Positions 8,346 to 17,500 of a stretch of DNA of 38,392 nucleotides are shown here, one piece after another; position 1 is the stretch's first letter, and each line of letters starts with the position of its first letter. Origin of the DNA: Prorocentrum cordatum (lineage: Eukaryota > Sar > Dinophyceae > Prorocentrales > Prorocentraceae); the NCBI GenBank assembly GCA_963575745.1, contig CAUYUJ010001341.1, forward strand, positions 64,001 through 102,392. Reading direction: 5' to 3'. The notes below the pieces were generated by a model. The model saw only the letters and a program-made list of their open reading frames with translations, was not told the DNA's origin and ran no database searches. Both the position numbers and the translations under genes were made by a program.

Positions 8346-8900
8346 AAAACACTTGGACTAAATATTCATTGCTCGTGCTTCCCCTGGCACGGGTTATGTA
8401 GGACTGCTGCTTTTTTCATAAATGGGTCCAGTCGAGACGACGCGTGCAGTGGTGCACCTCTAGGGTGGATGCCTTTTCGTGGAAGCGTCCTCAATAATAA
8501 TCCCTGCGGGCGTCTTCGGCGTAATACGCGCTCATTGGCAATACTGCCTTTTTGTGTTGCCATGGAGTCTTTAGTACGGTATCTTCAGTCTGGGAGCCCA
8601 TCGCGTGGACGCATGCTATCAGCATCCGCACGATTGGGAGCCTTCACCGCGGCACCCGATCTCTTTGCTGACGGGTGAATGAGGACGCTTGTGGCACGGA
8701 TCCCCTCGGTGAGAACCCGTGTTACAAGTAGTCGCAATTCGCGCTTGCCTTCGTGAGGGCTGTTTGAATAAGAATGCCTGTTCATCAAAGATGCTGAGTC
8801 GTGTCTCTTGTTCTGGCGCGTGTTGGCACTGCTCCTTTCAATGGAGATGCCTGGAATAAGGTGTCACACTGAGAGGAAAATTGACATGACATATCCTGCC
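8346..8900 (+). repeat. Degenerate 16-17 bp repeat
   Basis: Short phrases such as GGATGCCT, GAGCCTT, GAATGCC and GAGATGCC, often preceded by GTAA or GTGA, recur at about 16-17 base intervals with no exact units. It looks like an old satellite and continues the tail of the duplicated segment. No gene is seen. Confidence 0.4.
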
Positions 8901-8930
8901 AATTAAAAAGATAATCTCATGCATGTTGAA

Positions 8931-9704
8931 TTATTGCGCCGTCCAATCAGGTGGTCGCCTTCTCCGTGGGATGGGCGCTGCATCGGTCGGCATGTCTTCT
9001 TTTCCTTTCCCGAGGATACTGGGGCCCAGAGCACAGCTCGCAGTCATCATCCTCGCACGCACAATAGGACAATCATATCGCGGTAATGTAGTCCAACCAC
9101 TTTTTCTCGTAACACGCGGCGCGCTGGTCCAGAATGCCGAGGGTTGAGAAAAACGGCATTCCAAAACTCTTCGCCCTCGTACACGGCGTGGGCACTCAGC
9201 CAAAAAGGAGCAGCAACTGGGGGCCGCTGACCCACAGTGCTTGCGTGGATGGCCTGATGTTCTGCGCGTCTCTGAAGTCACCGCCCCTGATCTGAAGTCC
9301 GCTAGTAAGTTGCGATCTTCCTCTCCCAGGGGCCTGAACAATTTGGCGAATACTTTGCTTAAAGACGCATGGGCATCAACACCCCCGACCTCATCTGCGT
9401 CGAACCTCGTGCGCACCACTTGTTGTGGACGACGGATGCGCGCTATGCTTCTGGAGGCGTGCTGGGTAGCTTTGGTGTTGGTGGTGGGCCTCCAGCCGTC
9501 GCCCACGAGCTGTTCAACTGCATCTCGGATCCTGAAATCCTCATGCGAGCCGACTCGTAGAACTGCGCCCTGCGCGGGCGAATATCGGATAAAAGAGATA
9601 TGAGATATGCGAAGTGGTAGCTTGAACGCATGCCTGACGACTAGCGCACTCCGAATCCAAGACGAGCCTGCTTCTGAAGGAAGCGGCGTGGGGTCGGCCA
9701 ACAA
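8931..9704 (-). CDS. Unrecognised open frame, 257 codons, possibly a gene remnant
   Basis: A 257-codon open frame on the minus strand with a mixed, protein-like composition (for example VGSHEDFRIRDAVEQLVGDG and FRSGAVTSETR), free of triplet repeats. I recognise no domain. Nucleotide sequence of its middle third (9190-9440) recurs, diverged, at 9890-10150, where the FRSGAV-SET motif is kept in another open frame. It sits in a 2.6-kb block of minus-strand coding-like sequence bounded by R4 duplications. It may be a decayed gene, or exons of one. The start codon is not supported by anything but frame. Confidence 0.25.
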   Translation of the reverse strand: MLADPTPLPSEAGSSWIRSALVVRHAFKLPLRISHISFIRYSPAQGAVLRVGSHEDFRIRDAVEQLVGDGWRPTTNTKATQHASRSIARIRRPQQVVRTRFDADEVGGVDAHASLSKVFAKLFRPLGEEDRNLLADFRSGAVTSETRRTSGHPRKHCGSAAPSCCSFLAECPRRVRGRRVLECRFSQPSAFWTSAPRVTRKSGWTTLPRYDCPIVRARMMTASCALGPSILGKGKEDMPTDAAPIPRRRRPPDWTAQ

Positions 9705-9758
9705 ATCTTCTGGTCCGAGTTGCGAGATGTCCGCAGCCGCCGTGCAAATTGCAGTCTG

Positions 9759-10127
9759 CTACCTGGCCCCCCCGATCTTCCCATGGGGGATGTCAGGCGC
9801 CATCCAAACCCGACTTCGAATTCGCACGCAGGAGCGATGCCCATGACCCCTCGGGCACGGAAAAGTCGGCCGCAGCTCGTTCACGAAGACCTCTGTGTCT
9901 TGGGCAACCGGTAAAGGTATGACCAAAAAGCAAAAGAATGGCTTGCCACGCTGTTTTTGCACGGCGCGCCGGGCCCCCTTACGCCCCGTCTCTGACTTGA
10001 CCGCCCCGCTGCGAAACCAACAACAAAACGCGCGACCCGCCTCCGAGAGCGCGAACACACCCGCTTTGAAGATTTCTCGCGCGAAGAAATGCCAGGATGA
10101 ACCTTCGCACTCTTGTCTGCGTCCCAT
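9759..10127 (-). pseudogene. Diverged paralogue of the neighbouring open frame
   Basis: An open frame of 122 codons whose first half contains FRSGAVKSET, the counterpart of FRSGAVTSETR in 8931-9704. Upstream bases corresponding to the GRRPQQ region match too, but the best-matching peptide switches frame between blocks, so the copy appears frameshifted. No domain is recognised. The 10128-10563 interval upstream keeps open frames but little else that I can support. Confidence 0.25.
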
Positions 10128-10563
10128 CTTGAAACGTTGACTTGTTGTGGGCGCCGAGAACTACCTTGGACCCTGAGGGCACGAAGGGCCGCCTTCGAAC
10201 CTGGTGACCAGGTGGGCGGCGGCGCCCACCGCATTGCCAGCGAGCGCGCCGACTGGGCTGCGCTCGCTGGGTCGGCGCGCTAGCCTGCCCTGGGCCGCGG
10301 GCGCGAGCGCGCTCGACATGAACCGATCAGATCTCTGCTTCGCGCAAGCGGCACCGAGGGCGCGCTCGCTCGATCGAGATGCGCTCCGTCTGGAAGCGGA
10401 TGCTTCAAGACTGCCCCCACCTACGAGGCCGAGACAATGAGGGCGGCCGTCAACTCCGACTGCGCGCCACAACTTCTCTGCGATTTCAGCGCGCGTTTCG
10501 CGACCGTCTCGTTCAACGCCAGCGCGGGGCCAGACGCGGTTTGTCTGCGGCCTGCGCCCGCGA

Positions 10564-11516
10564 CTAGTCCTCGGAGAAATCGCGAGCGACGGCGGCGCGG
10601 AAGGCCGCCAGCTTCGCAATGCTTGCGACCATTTCCGCGTCGCCCACGACGCCCATTTCGCTCCCGGACGCGAGGGCGCCTTGACGCCGACGACCAACGC
10701 CTCCAATGCCGCGGCCTCGGAGGCGCGCCCCGCGGGGCTCCCGGCGGGCGCGCCCTATTCGACCCAGCCGTCGAAGACTTGCTTTTGCGCGAATTGGACG
10801 CAAATGATCGCATGCGGCGCGTTGCCCGCGCTCGCCTCGAACCGCGTCAAAAGCGCGCCGTTCTCGCCGCGGCCCTGGCGCGCGATGGCGGGCGGGGGCG
10901 GCGAGTCCATTGTCTTCTCCTCGGCGGAGCTGGTCGGCCAGATGGGCGCTAATCCCCTGGGATTCGATCAGATCTCGACCTTCGGAGTTGGCAGTTGAGA
11001 CTTCAGACTGGCCTTCTGGTCGCGCCGCCGCGGGCGTGGATGCGTGCGTTCGAAGACGAGGCGTCAGCGCAGCAATCGTCTCAGGCGTGGTCGGCGGCTG
11101 TCCCCGAGCATCGGCCGGCCTCTGATCGGGCGCGTCGACTTGACAAGAAGGGGCGGGTCTTGACGGCGCCCGTTCCTTGCCAGGGACGTCGGCGCATTGG
11201 ATTAAGCCCGCGCCGACAAAGTCCGATCTCCCCGTGAATCTGTCGAACGGAACTCTTCATCGCATCCCCGAGCCCAGGCGCCCGGCAAATGATTCTCGCG
11301 TTGAAGTTGCCCCGCCCGATCTGCGATAACTTTCCCTTTTGCCCCTCTCAGAAGAGGGCCCCCGGATTCGCGAACTTCAAAACTGCCGACACGGTCCTCC
11401 GCCCGCGTAATGGTCTCGACGTCGTTGATGTCCTCGCTAGAGACGCTCTCGCCCGATCTCGCAGCGGCAATGGGCACCGCCCCATCGCTCCTGCGTCGGA
11501 AAAGGCCCAGCTACAG
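10564..11516 (-). pseudogene. Frame-switching coding remnant, family unknown
   Basis: Three successive minus-strand segments look coding, in different frames. 11516-11250 has VSSEDINDVETITRAED. About 11250-10915 has FTGRSDFVGAGL and SAHLADQLRRGED. 10915-10760 has ENGALLTRFEASAGNAPH then VFDGWVE and a stop. A last piece, 10670-10564, has MGVVGDAEMVASIAKLAAF and ends in TAG. In each piece the third positions are unusually G/C-rich only in the stated frame, and that signal jumps frames, which is the mark of old frameshifts or of unseen introns. I do not recognise the family. A multi-exon gene with short introns is the alternative reading. Confidence 0.3.
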
Positions 11517-11574
11517 AGATAAGGGTCCCCACGGTATGTGCCCGTGTAAAAAATACATCAAGTCCTTGTTGCTT

Positions 11575-12290
11575 GGGTTCCTTGAGCCTTACGAAGGATG
11601 TCTTTCGTAAGGGATCTGGAGTAAGGAACGCTTTGGTAAGGAGTTCTTCGACAGGAGGGAATGCGAGGGGAGCCAGGCGGACTCCTCACGCAACCCACAA
11701 CGCAAACGGAGAAAGTGGCAGGAGGAAGTGGTTGCTTCCTCTCGTTCTCTCTCTCTCTCTCTCTCTTTCTCTCCCTTTCCCCCCTCTGTTTTTGATTATC
11801 TCACTCTCTCTCTCTCTTTCTCTCTCTATGTCTCTGCCTCTGCCTCTCTCTCTCTCTCTCTCCCTCTCTCTGTTGATATATATATATATATAATTCCATC
11901 CCTTCTCTTCTCCCGTTCACATTCGCGCAGGGCCCGGCCAGCGAAACCAGCCAACGAAACGCCTATGGGACGCCATGCGAAAGTCCCAGCTGGGGCCATT
12001 GCTAGAACTCGACGGTACGAACCGTTGCAGCAAAAGGCCCTTCGTGAGCACTCCGTGTACTGCGTGATCCTCGGGAAGGACGGGTCAAGTACACATTCTT
12101 TCGTACGGATGCTTGGGTCGAGAGAACCCATGGAAAGACTACTTTTGGTGAGGAATCTTCAGCGAGAGTACCTTGGGTAAGCATTCATCAGCAAGGATGT
12201 ATTCGAGCAAAGACTCCTGAGTAAAGACCCGATACGCGAATAACCCTGAATAGTAATGATGCCATTAGGAAGGATCCCCTCAGTAGGGAG
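11575..12290 (+). repeat. Duplicated segment R4, copy 2
   Basis: This is the counterpart of 7795-8345, with matching blocks around GGTAAGGAGTTC, GGCAGGAGGAAGTGG, the CT microsatellite (11747-11870), ATGGGACGC and GGGGCCATTGCTAG. A (TA)n run at 11876-11892 is specific to this copy. From about 12090 it becomes the degenerate GTAAG-GAT-CCT repeat of 16-17 bp. Confidence 0.65.
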
Positions 12291-12530
12291 GAGCAAGAGC
12301 GAGGATGGAGGAGGGAGGAGGACCAGGATGGGAGGGGAGAGGCAGGGGGAGGTGGTAGAGAGAGACGGAAAAGGGAGAGAATGTGGTGGTGGTGTTCGTG
12401 TGTGTGTGTATGTGTGTGGGTAGTGTTTGTTCTGTTGGTGGGAAGGGGACCAAAAAACACTACGAAACCTTGCTGTCCACCCCCATCATTTTTTGAATTT
12501 CTCAGTTGTTGCCCCCCCCTTCGACACACC
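12291..12530. other. Unassigned stretch
   Basis: Purine-rich GGAGGA sequence, then a GT-rich tract at 12390-12421. No gene is seen. Confidence 0.4.
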
Positions 12531-12668
12531 GCACCACACCACTGGACTGGGAATGCGCGGGGCACTGTACAACACTCTGTATTTCGGACTCCCCCCCAAG
12601 CGCAACCACGGGCGGCATGGGGGGCGTTGTTGTCCAGGGTCGTTCCCTCGGGGGGAGGGGCAACAAAA
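12531..12668 (+). repeat. R3 dispersed repeat, copy 1
   Basis: Blocks CACTGGACTGGGAATGCG, CACTGTACAACACTCT-like, GGGCGGCATGGGGGGC, GGGTCGTTCCCTCGGGG and GGGGCAACAAAA recur in order at 13573-13725, and the first blocks again at 13790-13880. Copies are about 75% alike by eye. Confidence 0.65.
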
Positions 12669-12897
12669 TTGTGTTGGCCATCTCTTCAACCTATTTTTGA
12701 CTAACCTCATGCCCGTGAGAATAAACACTAGGGGATAATAAAGTTCGGGGTTCAGGGAGAGATAATTAAAGTAGCCCAGCAGACCTCAGCATAATCTCGA
12801 AGTAAGAGATGATCAAGAGGAGACCAAGCCGAGCACGTTTTGAAACATCCTTGGCGTTTAGTTTTCATAGAAATATATTCAACAATGGCTTATCTCT

Positions 12898-13030
12898 CAT
12901 GAAAATTGTTTTTTTTGTAAGTGCTCGTGTAGGGTAGCTCATGTGCCTCAATTTCCATGGATAATCAACCCCAGAGATAAAAAAAAGTTCAGGCGAGCGT
13001 GGGGACAGAGAGAAATATAAAATAATAAGA
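12898..13030 (+). repeat. A+T-rich direct repeat, unit 1
   Basis: ATGAAAATTG, then GTGCTCGTGTAGGGTAGCTC, then GATAATCAACCCC, GTTCAGGCGAGCGTG and AGAAATATAA. Unit 2 at 13143-13275 repeats all blocks, 245 bp downstream, with about 90% identity by eye. The stretch is far more A+T-rich than its surroundings, which may mean a recent foreign insertion. Confidence 0.8.
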
Positions 13031-13142
13031 ATACAGTAGAAGAGTAATAAGAAAGAAGAGGATAATAAGAAGAAGAGGATAATAAGAAGAAGATAAAAAG
13101 AGTAATCAGTTCCAAATCTATCAATTTTAATGTACAAACGCT

Positions 13143-13275
13143 TTATGAAAATTGTTTTTTTTAAGTGCTCGTGTAGGGTAGCTCATGTGCTTCATTTTCA
13201 ATGGACAATCAACCCCATGGATAAAAAAGTTCAGGCGAGCGTGAGGACAGATAGAAATATAAAAGAAGAAAAGGA
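13143..13275 (+). repeat. A+T-rich direct repeat, unit 2
   Basis: This is the second unit of the 245-bp direct repeat. It differs from unit 1 by a few substitutions and a T-run length change. Between units lies an AATAAGAAGAAG-rich tract. Confidence 0.8.
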
Positions 13276-13371
13276 ACGTTGAATAATAATAAGAACATTG
13301 CTCGTTTCGTGTGAGTCTGCCTCCCAAAATTATTGGTTTCGCTTGACACATCCTGAAAAAGTGTGATCGCT

Positions 13372-13419
13372 TCGCTTGATGTTGCTATATCAACATCGCT
13401 TGATGTTGCTATCTCAACA
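13372..13419. repeat. Two 24-bp palindromic tandem units
   Basis: TCGCTTGATGTTGCTATATC plus AACA occurs twice in tandem (the second with one change). Each unit contains GATGTTG, a short spacer, then CAACATC, so each can form a small hairpin. Confidence 0.7.
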
Positions 13420-13572
13420 TCGCGCTTCGAGGTGATAATGAAGTTCGGCCTCAGCGCTCGCCGCCCAATTTGAATGTTGTATAGGGCGACGATAATCAAC
13501 TCTAAACACTGAAGGGGGGGGGTCCTTTTATTATCATCGGCATGCGGTTATCCTTTCCCACTCCAAGCACAT

Positions 13573-13725
13573 AGCACCACCACCGCAGCCACTTGACTGG
13601 GACTGCAGGCGCACTCTGCAGCATTCCAGCCCCTCGGACCCACCCACCCCAAGCCGCCAGCAGGGGCGGCATGCGGGGCAACCTTCCGGGGTCGCTCCCT
13701 GGGGAAGGGGGGGGCAACAAAAAAA
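13573..13725 (+). repeat. R3 dispersed repeat, copy 2
   Basis: Matches the R3 blocks CCACTTGACTGGGACTGC, GCACTCTGCAGCATTC, GGGGCGGCATGCGGGGC, GGTCGCTCCCTGGGG and GGGGCAACAAAAA in the same order. Confidence 0.65.
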
Positions 13726-13789
13726 GAAAACAAAAACTTGCTGCCCCCCCCCGATCCAACATGTTTTTCCCTCCCGCCCAACGACAGGC

Positions 13790-13880
13790 GCCACCGCCGC
13801 CACTGGACTGGGACTGCGGGAGCACTCTACAGCATTCTGGCCCTGGGGACCCCGCCCCACGAGCGGCTTGGGGGACACCA
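13790..13880 (+). repeat. R3 dispersed repeat, copy 3, truncated
   Basis: CACCGCCGCCACTGGACTGG, then GACTGCGGGAGCACTCTACA and GCATTCTGGCCC repeat the first half of R3. The right half is missing or diverged. Confidence 0.6.
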
Positions 13881-14008
13881 AACTTAGAAATCTCTGAGAT
13901 CGGGCAGCCCTGCAGGACGTCTCGGGCACCGCGACCTTCTGAGCGCGCTCCGGAACGCTCGGGAACGGCTTCATCCTCGTCCCAGCCCCGTCCGGCGATC
14001 GCACCCAC

Positions 14009-14084
14009 GTCCCAGGGCCACCTCCAGCACCCCCGGCTTCCTGGCGAGCTCCCTCGCCAAGGCCTCGTTGGCGGCGCGCAGAAA
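14009..14084 (-). CDS. Short exon-like coding island
   Basis: About 25 codons reading FLRAANEALARELA, then KPGVLEVALG, with almost every third position G or C in this frame only. A pyrimidine tract (CTTCCCCCTTCCCCCTAACC) lies directly upstream on the minus strand, and the frame meets GGGAC^GTGGGT, a possible GT donor, at its end. This has the outline of a small internal exon. The family is not recognised, and it is too short for more. Confidence 0.35.
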
Positions 14085-14124
14085 GGGGGGTTAGGGGGAA
14101 GGGGGAAGGCTTCTTTGAAGAGGC

Positions 14125-14272
14125 AATGTTCGTAGAACGGAAAGCCCATGTGTTAAACCAAGACGGTTTCAGCCAGAACTGTGCTAAGAACACTTCGTGC
14201 AAACCACAGGAGGTTCCTAGAACAGTGCTTCCTGGGCCTATAGGCGAGCCAGCACGACTCGCCACTGCTCAA
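14125..14272. repeat. R2 dispersed repeat, copy 2
   Basis: Shares CATGTGTTAAACCAAGAC, CAGCCAGAACTGTGCTAAGA, ACCACAGGAGGTTC and TATAGGCGAGCCAGCACG followed by CGCCACTGCT with the copies at 3285 and 18210. It lies just upstream, on the minus strand, of the exon-like piece at 14009-14084. Confidence 0.65.
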
Positions 14273-14482
14273 TTTTAAGAGGCCCTCCCCCCCTCCCTAC
14301 CCCCCTCCGCGCGTTTGGGAGGGGCTCAATATATACACAACGCCAGCTGGTCGGCCAGGGAGCTTGGTGCATAGACACGCCCCAGCTGACTGACCTGTGG
14401 GAGGCTGGCGCGTCTACACACCGACTTCCTTCGCCGAACGCCTTGCCTCCCTGGCCGACCAAACGACGTGGCGTAAACATTT

Positions 14483-14622
14483 GGGTCGGGCATGCTCCCC
14501 TACAGGCGGATTTTTCACGAAAAAATGAAAGTAGTCGAAAATATTCAAAAATAGTTAAAGAATCGTCCCCAGACTATTTTGGGAGTATGTTTGGATTCCT
14601 CCTGTAGAGGGGCGTGCCCGAC
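14483..14622. mobile_element. FB2 MITE-like element, copy 3
   Basis: Ends are GGGTCGGGCATGCTCCCC and GGGGCGTGCCCGAC, with the family core ATCGTCCCCAGACTATT. Flanks GTAAACATTT (14473-14482) and GTAAACGTAT (14623-14632) match at 8 of 10 positions, again a likely 10-bp target-site duplication. Confidence 0.75.
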
Positions 14623-14639
14623 GTAAACGTATACATCGA

Positions 14640-14802
14640 GCCCCCCCTCTGCGCGTGGCTGCGCCTCGTCGGCCAGCACCCGGGTGGCCAGCCTGCGAAG
14701 CGCGGCGGCGGCCGCGGCGTCCGCCGCCTCGGCATCCGCCGCCTCGGAGTCCGCCGCGGCGGAGCCGAACGCCGCGGCGCACCGCCGCAGCGGGCCCTGC
14801 GG
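14640..14802 (-). CDS. Alanine-rich coding island between two FB2 elements
   Basis: The minus strand encodes GPLRRCAAAFGSAAADSEAA, continuing DAEAADAAAAAALRRLATR then VLADEAQPRAEGG. Roughly 95% of third positions are G or C in this frame. The peptide is an alanine-rich amphipathic helix candidate. FB2 elements lie within about 20 bases on either side, so the exon-like part is nearly all the DNA between them. The pattern would fit elements acting as intron DNA, or an exon caught between insertions. No family is recognised. Confidence 0.4.
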
Positions 14803-14804
14803 TT

Positions 14805-14964
14805 GGGTCGGGCGTGTCCTCCTACAGGTGCGTTTTTGACGACAAATCAAGCACATGCCAAACATACGCAAAAACATTCAAAACATAATGTTCAAAACAC
14901 ATCGTCCCCATACTATTGTTTGATTAATGTTTGAAAATTCCTCCTGTAGAGGGACATGACCGAC
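14805..14964. mobile_element. FB2 MITE-like element, copy 4
   Basis: Left end GGGTCGGGCGTGTCCTCC, right end GAGGGACATGACCGAC, internal CATCGTCCCCATACTATT. This is the most diverged copy, and the flanking ten bases do not match each other. Confidence 0.7.
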
Positions 14965-15360
14965 TTATACTTCAGACGAGGGCGACGGCGGCGGCGACGC
15001 AACCACCGACGCCCTCGAGGGAGAGACGACGACGTCGTCCACGATCGACGCCGACAGGGACGCAGACGTCGTCGACGTCATCGGCTATTGGCGCAGTCGA
15101 GGGGGACGACGACGTCGTCGGCGTCGACGTCGACATCGGCGCGTCGACTGCGGTGGCGCATGGGGAAAAAACGTACCAATACTTACCGGACCTCTCCCAT
15201 GAGAAGCCCGCCGTGGCGACGAGGGCTCTCCAAAATAAACAGCGGGATCGGTAGGCATCCGTCCTCTAATCGACTAAGAAATAACTACTTAAACATGCAA
15301 GTTCGGAGGTCCGCGCGGGTTTCTTGGATCCTCGTTGAAGACCCCCGTCATGGCGCCAGG
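14965..15360. other. GACGTC-rich stretch plus half an FB3 element
   Basis: GACGACGACGTCGTC occurs at 15032 and again at 15106 with similar flanks (CTCGAGGG or GTCGAGGG before it). At 15292-15333, GTCCGCGCGGGTTTCTTGGA, then TCC, matches one FB3 arm without its partner, so this is a solo arm. No gene can be supported. Confidence 0.4.
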
Positions 15361-15389
15361 GCTGTCGCAAGCAGGGTGAGGGTGTGGGT

Positions 15390-15660
15390 GATGCTGATGA
15401 TGTTGGTAAGGATGATGATGATCCTGGTGTTGATGATGCTGATGGTGACGCTGATGCTGCTGACGGTGTGTGTGTGTAACGATGACGATGGTAATGTGTG
15501 ATGATTATCATGCTGTTGATGATGATGCCGATCATGATGATGATGTTGCTGTTGATGTTGATGATGATGATGATGATGATGATGCTGATGATGATGATGA
15601 TGATGATGCGTGCTGCTACTCATTATCATGATGATGGTGACGATGATGGTGATGATGTTA
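15390..15660 (+). repeat. (ATG)n/(GAT)n microsatellite
   Basis: Imperfect ATG/GAT triplets with GCTGATG, GTTGATG and GTG variants. Long methionine or aspartate frames across it are repeat artefacts. Confidence 0.85.
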
Positions 15661-16193
15661 AGTCCCCGGAGGCGCCCCGCGACTCGCCGCAGCCGCGGCT
15701 GGCTCTGCTCGGCCCCGCCCGGCCGCGGCGCGGCGCGGCGGCGCACGGCGCCGCGGCGCCAGCGGCGCGCCGCCGCGCCCCGCCAGGCGCGCAAGCATGC
15801 GTGCCGCTACGCCCGGAGGAGGGGGAGGAGGAGGGGGAGGAGGAGGCGGAGGAGGAGGAGGAGGAGGAGGAGGAGAGGAGGAGAGGAGAGGAGGAGGAGG
15901 AGGAGGAGGAGGAGGCGGAGGCGGAGGCGGAGGAAGAGGAGGAGCGGGAGCAGGAGGAGGAGGAGGAGGAGGAGGAGGAGGAGGAGGAGGAGGCCGGGGG
16001 CGCCGCGGCGCACGGCGCGGGCCCTTCTGGGGGCGGCGCGGCGTGGCGAGCGTCGCAGCGGCGCTCTTTGGGCGGCGAGAGGCCGCCGCCGCCGCCGAGG
16101 CCGCCGCCGCCGTCGAGGCCGTCGCCGCCCTCGGCCTGCGGGGGGCCCTCGGGTGCTCTCGGGGCGCAGCTTGGGGGCGGTCTCCATCGGCTA
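15661..16193 (+). CDS. Weak plus-strand coding candidate around a (GAG)n tract
   Basis: An open frame continues from 15498 to 16439. Before the repeat it reads DSPQPRLALLGPARPRRGAA with G/C third positions, then a run of about 60 Glu-rich residues from the (GAG)n tract (15819-15993), then AGGAAAHGAGPSGGGAAW. The AAAHGA phrase before and after the tract shows a direct repeat around the microsatellite. The frame may be a low-complexity protein or simply stop-free G/C-rich DNA, and the minus strand is also open. No domain is seen. Confidence 0.15.
15819..15993 (+). repeat. (GAG)n/(GGA)n microsatellite
   Basis: GGAGGA triplets with GGGGGA and GGCGGA interruptions (GAGGCGGAGGCGGAGGCGG near 15913). 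Confidence 0.9.
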
Positions 16194-16319
16194 GCCATCG
16201 CTCGGACGTCCACTCCCTGTGCTTCTTTCGGTTTCGTGCGTGGGTGTTTTCGCCAAATGACCAAGGATGCTCCTCGATGGTCCTCGCGGAAGGAAAAATA
16301 CACACGTCCGAGCGATGCC
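16194..16319. mobile_element. FB5 MITE-like element, copy 1
   Basis: Ends GCCATCGCTCGGACGT and ACGTCCGAGCGATGCC are inverted repeats with one base difference at the tip. The interior contains GACCAAGGATGCTCCTCGAT followed by GGTCCTCG, a small hairpin. A second copy lies at 27931. The flanking ten bases share TCGGCT at the same offset, a weak hint of a 10-bp duplication. Confidence 0.75.
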
Positions 16320-16783
16320 AAGTCGGCTGCGCCTCGTCGCGGGCGCTCCGGGGGTGCCAGAGTCGTCCCGGGCGGCCGCCCTGCGAGCGCGGCGCGCGCG
16401 GTCGCAGGGCGCGAGGTTGGCGCGGGGCAGGCAGCCTGAGGATCGAGGAGGGGCCGGGGCTAGGATACCACAACGCAAGAAGGCGTCAAGCCGACGTTCG
16501 CCGAGAGCAAGGTGGACTGGAGGCATATGCCCGTACCTACAGTCGAACTTCAGAGGACAGGACACGCGAGAGGGCCGAGGGCCACACTGCCACAGGAATG
16601 TAAGAGGCATGGGTCGCGAGACACAGGACACAAGAGTACCCTTGATTTGGCAAGGTCGATCTACTAATCCGGGGCCGACTGTAGAGAGCAGAAGATCCAT
16701 CCTCATAACAAGCACCCCGACAAGCGAAACTGTGAAACAAACGCACCCGAGGATTTCATCTGGATGCGTAAAGATGTGTACAA
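16320..16783. other. Unassigned stretch
   Basis: The first 110 bp are G/C-rich with possible coding character on the plus strand (RLRLVAGAPGVPESS, directly after the FB5 end) and also an open minus frame, so I cannot choose. From 16460 on the base composition is balanced and I see no gene. Confidence 0.2.
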
Positions 16784-16954
16784 AGCCCCACAACATATGT
16801 TGTCCAACACCGACAGCGGCCGCTGTTGGGTAGGCGGCTTTTTGTCTTCAAAGAGTAACGCCCGCGGCGGCGCGGACAGCGATTCCTGTTCAAAGTAATC
16901 AGGAAACCCTGTTGGGCATCGTACCCGTGCTTTCCGTACCCATGTTGATCGTCC
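16784..16954 (+). mobile_element. FB12-related element, inner part
   Basis: Matches the inner third of FB12: ATATGTTGTCCAACACC, CAGCGGCCGCTGTTGGG, CGCGGCGGCGCGGACAGCG and CCTGTTGGGCATCGTACCCG. The outer arms present at 36939-37376 are missing. Confidence 0.6.
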
Positions 16955-17027
16955 CGGAAAGAAACCATCGAACAGGACATGGCTGTCTAGTAAACGCCCA
17001 GGGCCGTCTAGTGAACGCCAATTATAG

Positions 17028-17247
17028 AGGCCTCCCAGATGGGGTCCGAGTAGATGGGGTTGGAGGATCTCGCCGCATCGCCGATACATCGGCGATGCAC
17101 TGGCGACGTCGGCGGTGCATCGGCGACGTCGGCGTGGAGAAAATTGGGCCCCACATCGAGCCGCATCGCCGATGTATCGCCGATGCATCGGCGATGCGGC
17201 GCGACCCTCCGACCCCATCTGCTCCGACCCCATCTAGGAGGTCTAGA
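17028..17247. mobile_element. FB1 foldback element, copy 2
   Basis: Left end AGGCCTCCCAGATGGGGTCC, right end GACCCCATCTAGGAGGTCT. Arms of GCATCGCCGATACATCGGCG type surround the core GAGAAAATTGGGCCCCACAT, then CGAGCCGCATCGCC. Flanks AATTATAG and AATTATGG match at 7 of 8. A 21-bp near-tandem (G(C/T)CGTCTAGT(A/G)AACGCC type) lies just before it at 16983-17020. Confidence 0.75.
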
Positions 17248-17289
17248 AATTATGGGGGTTGGGGTGGTTTGTCCTCCCCCGTCTACCCT

Positions 17290-17500
17290 CCGCCCGCCAG
17301 ATCGATACCGTCCCCGGCCAGCCCGGCGCTGCGGCAAGTGGTGGGATCGCTTGGAAGAGGCGGTGGCCCCTCGTGAAGCACTCGGTCATGTGCTGACCCG
17401 GCTGGAGTGGCATGGGGAGGTGGGGGATGGGGGACTATGCTCGGACCTCGTACAGAATAACATCCCTCAAGAACACGAGACCCTCTTCTGGTCAAGGTGA
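17290..17500 (+). CDS. Weak plus-strand exon-like candidate
   Basis: A pyrimidine-rich stretch ending CCGCCCGCCAG is followed by an open frame reading CGKWWDRLEEAVAPREALGH then VLTRLEWHGE, about 70% G/C at third positions, and a stop at 17500. The second plus frame is also open at first. No domain is recognised; it could be chance. Confidence 0.15.
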
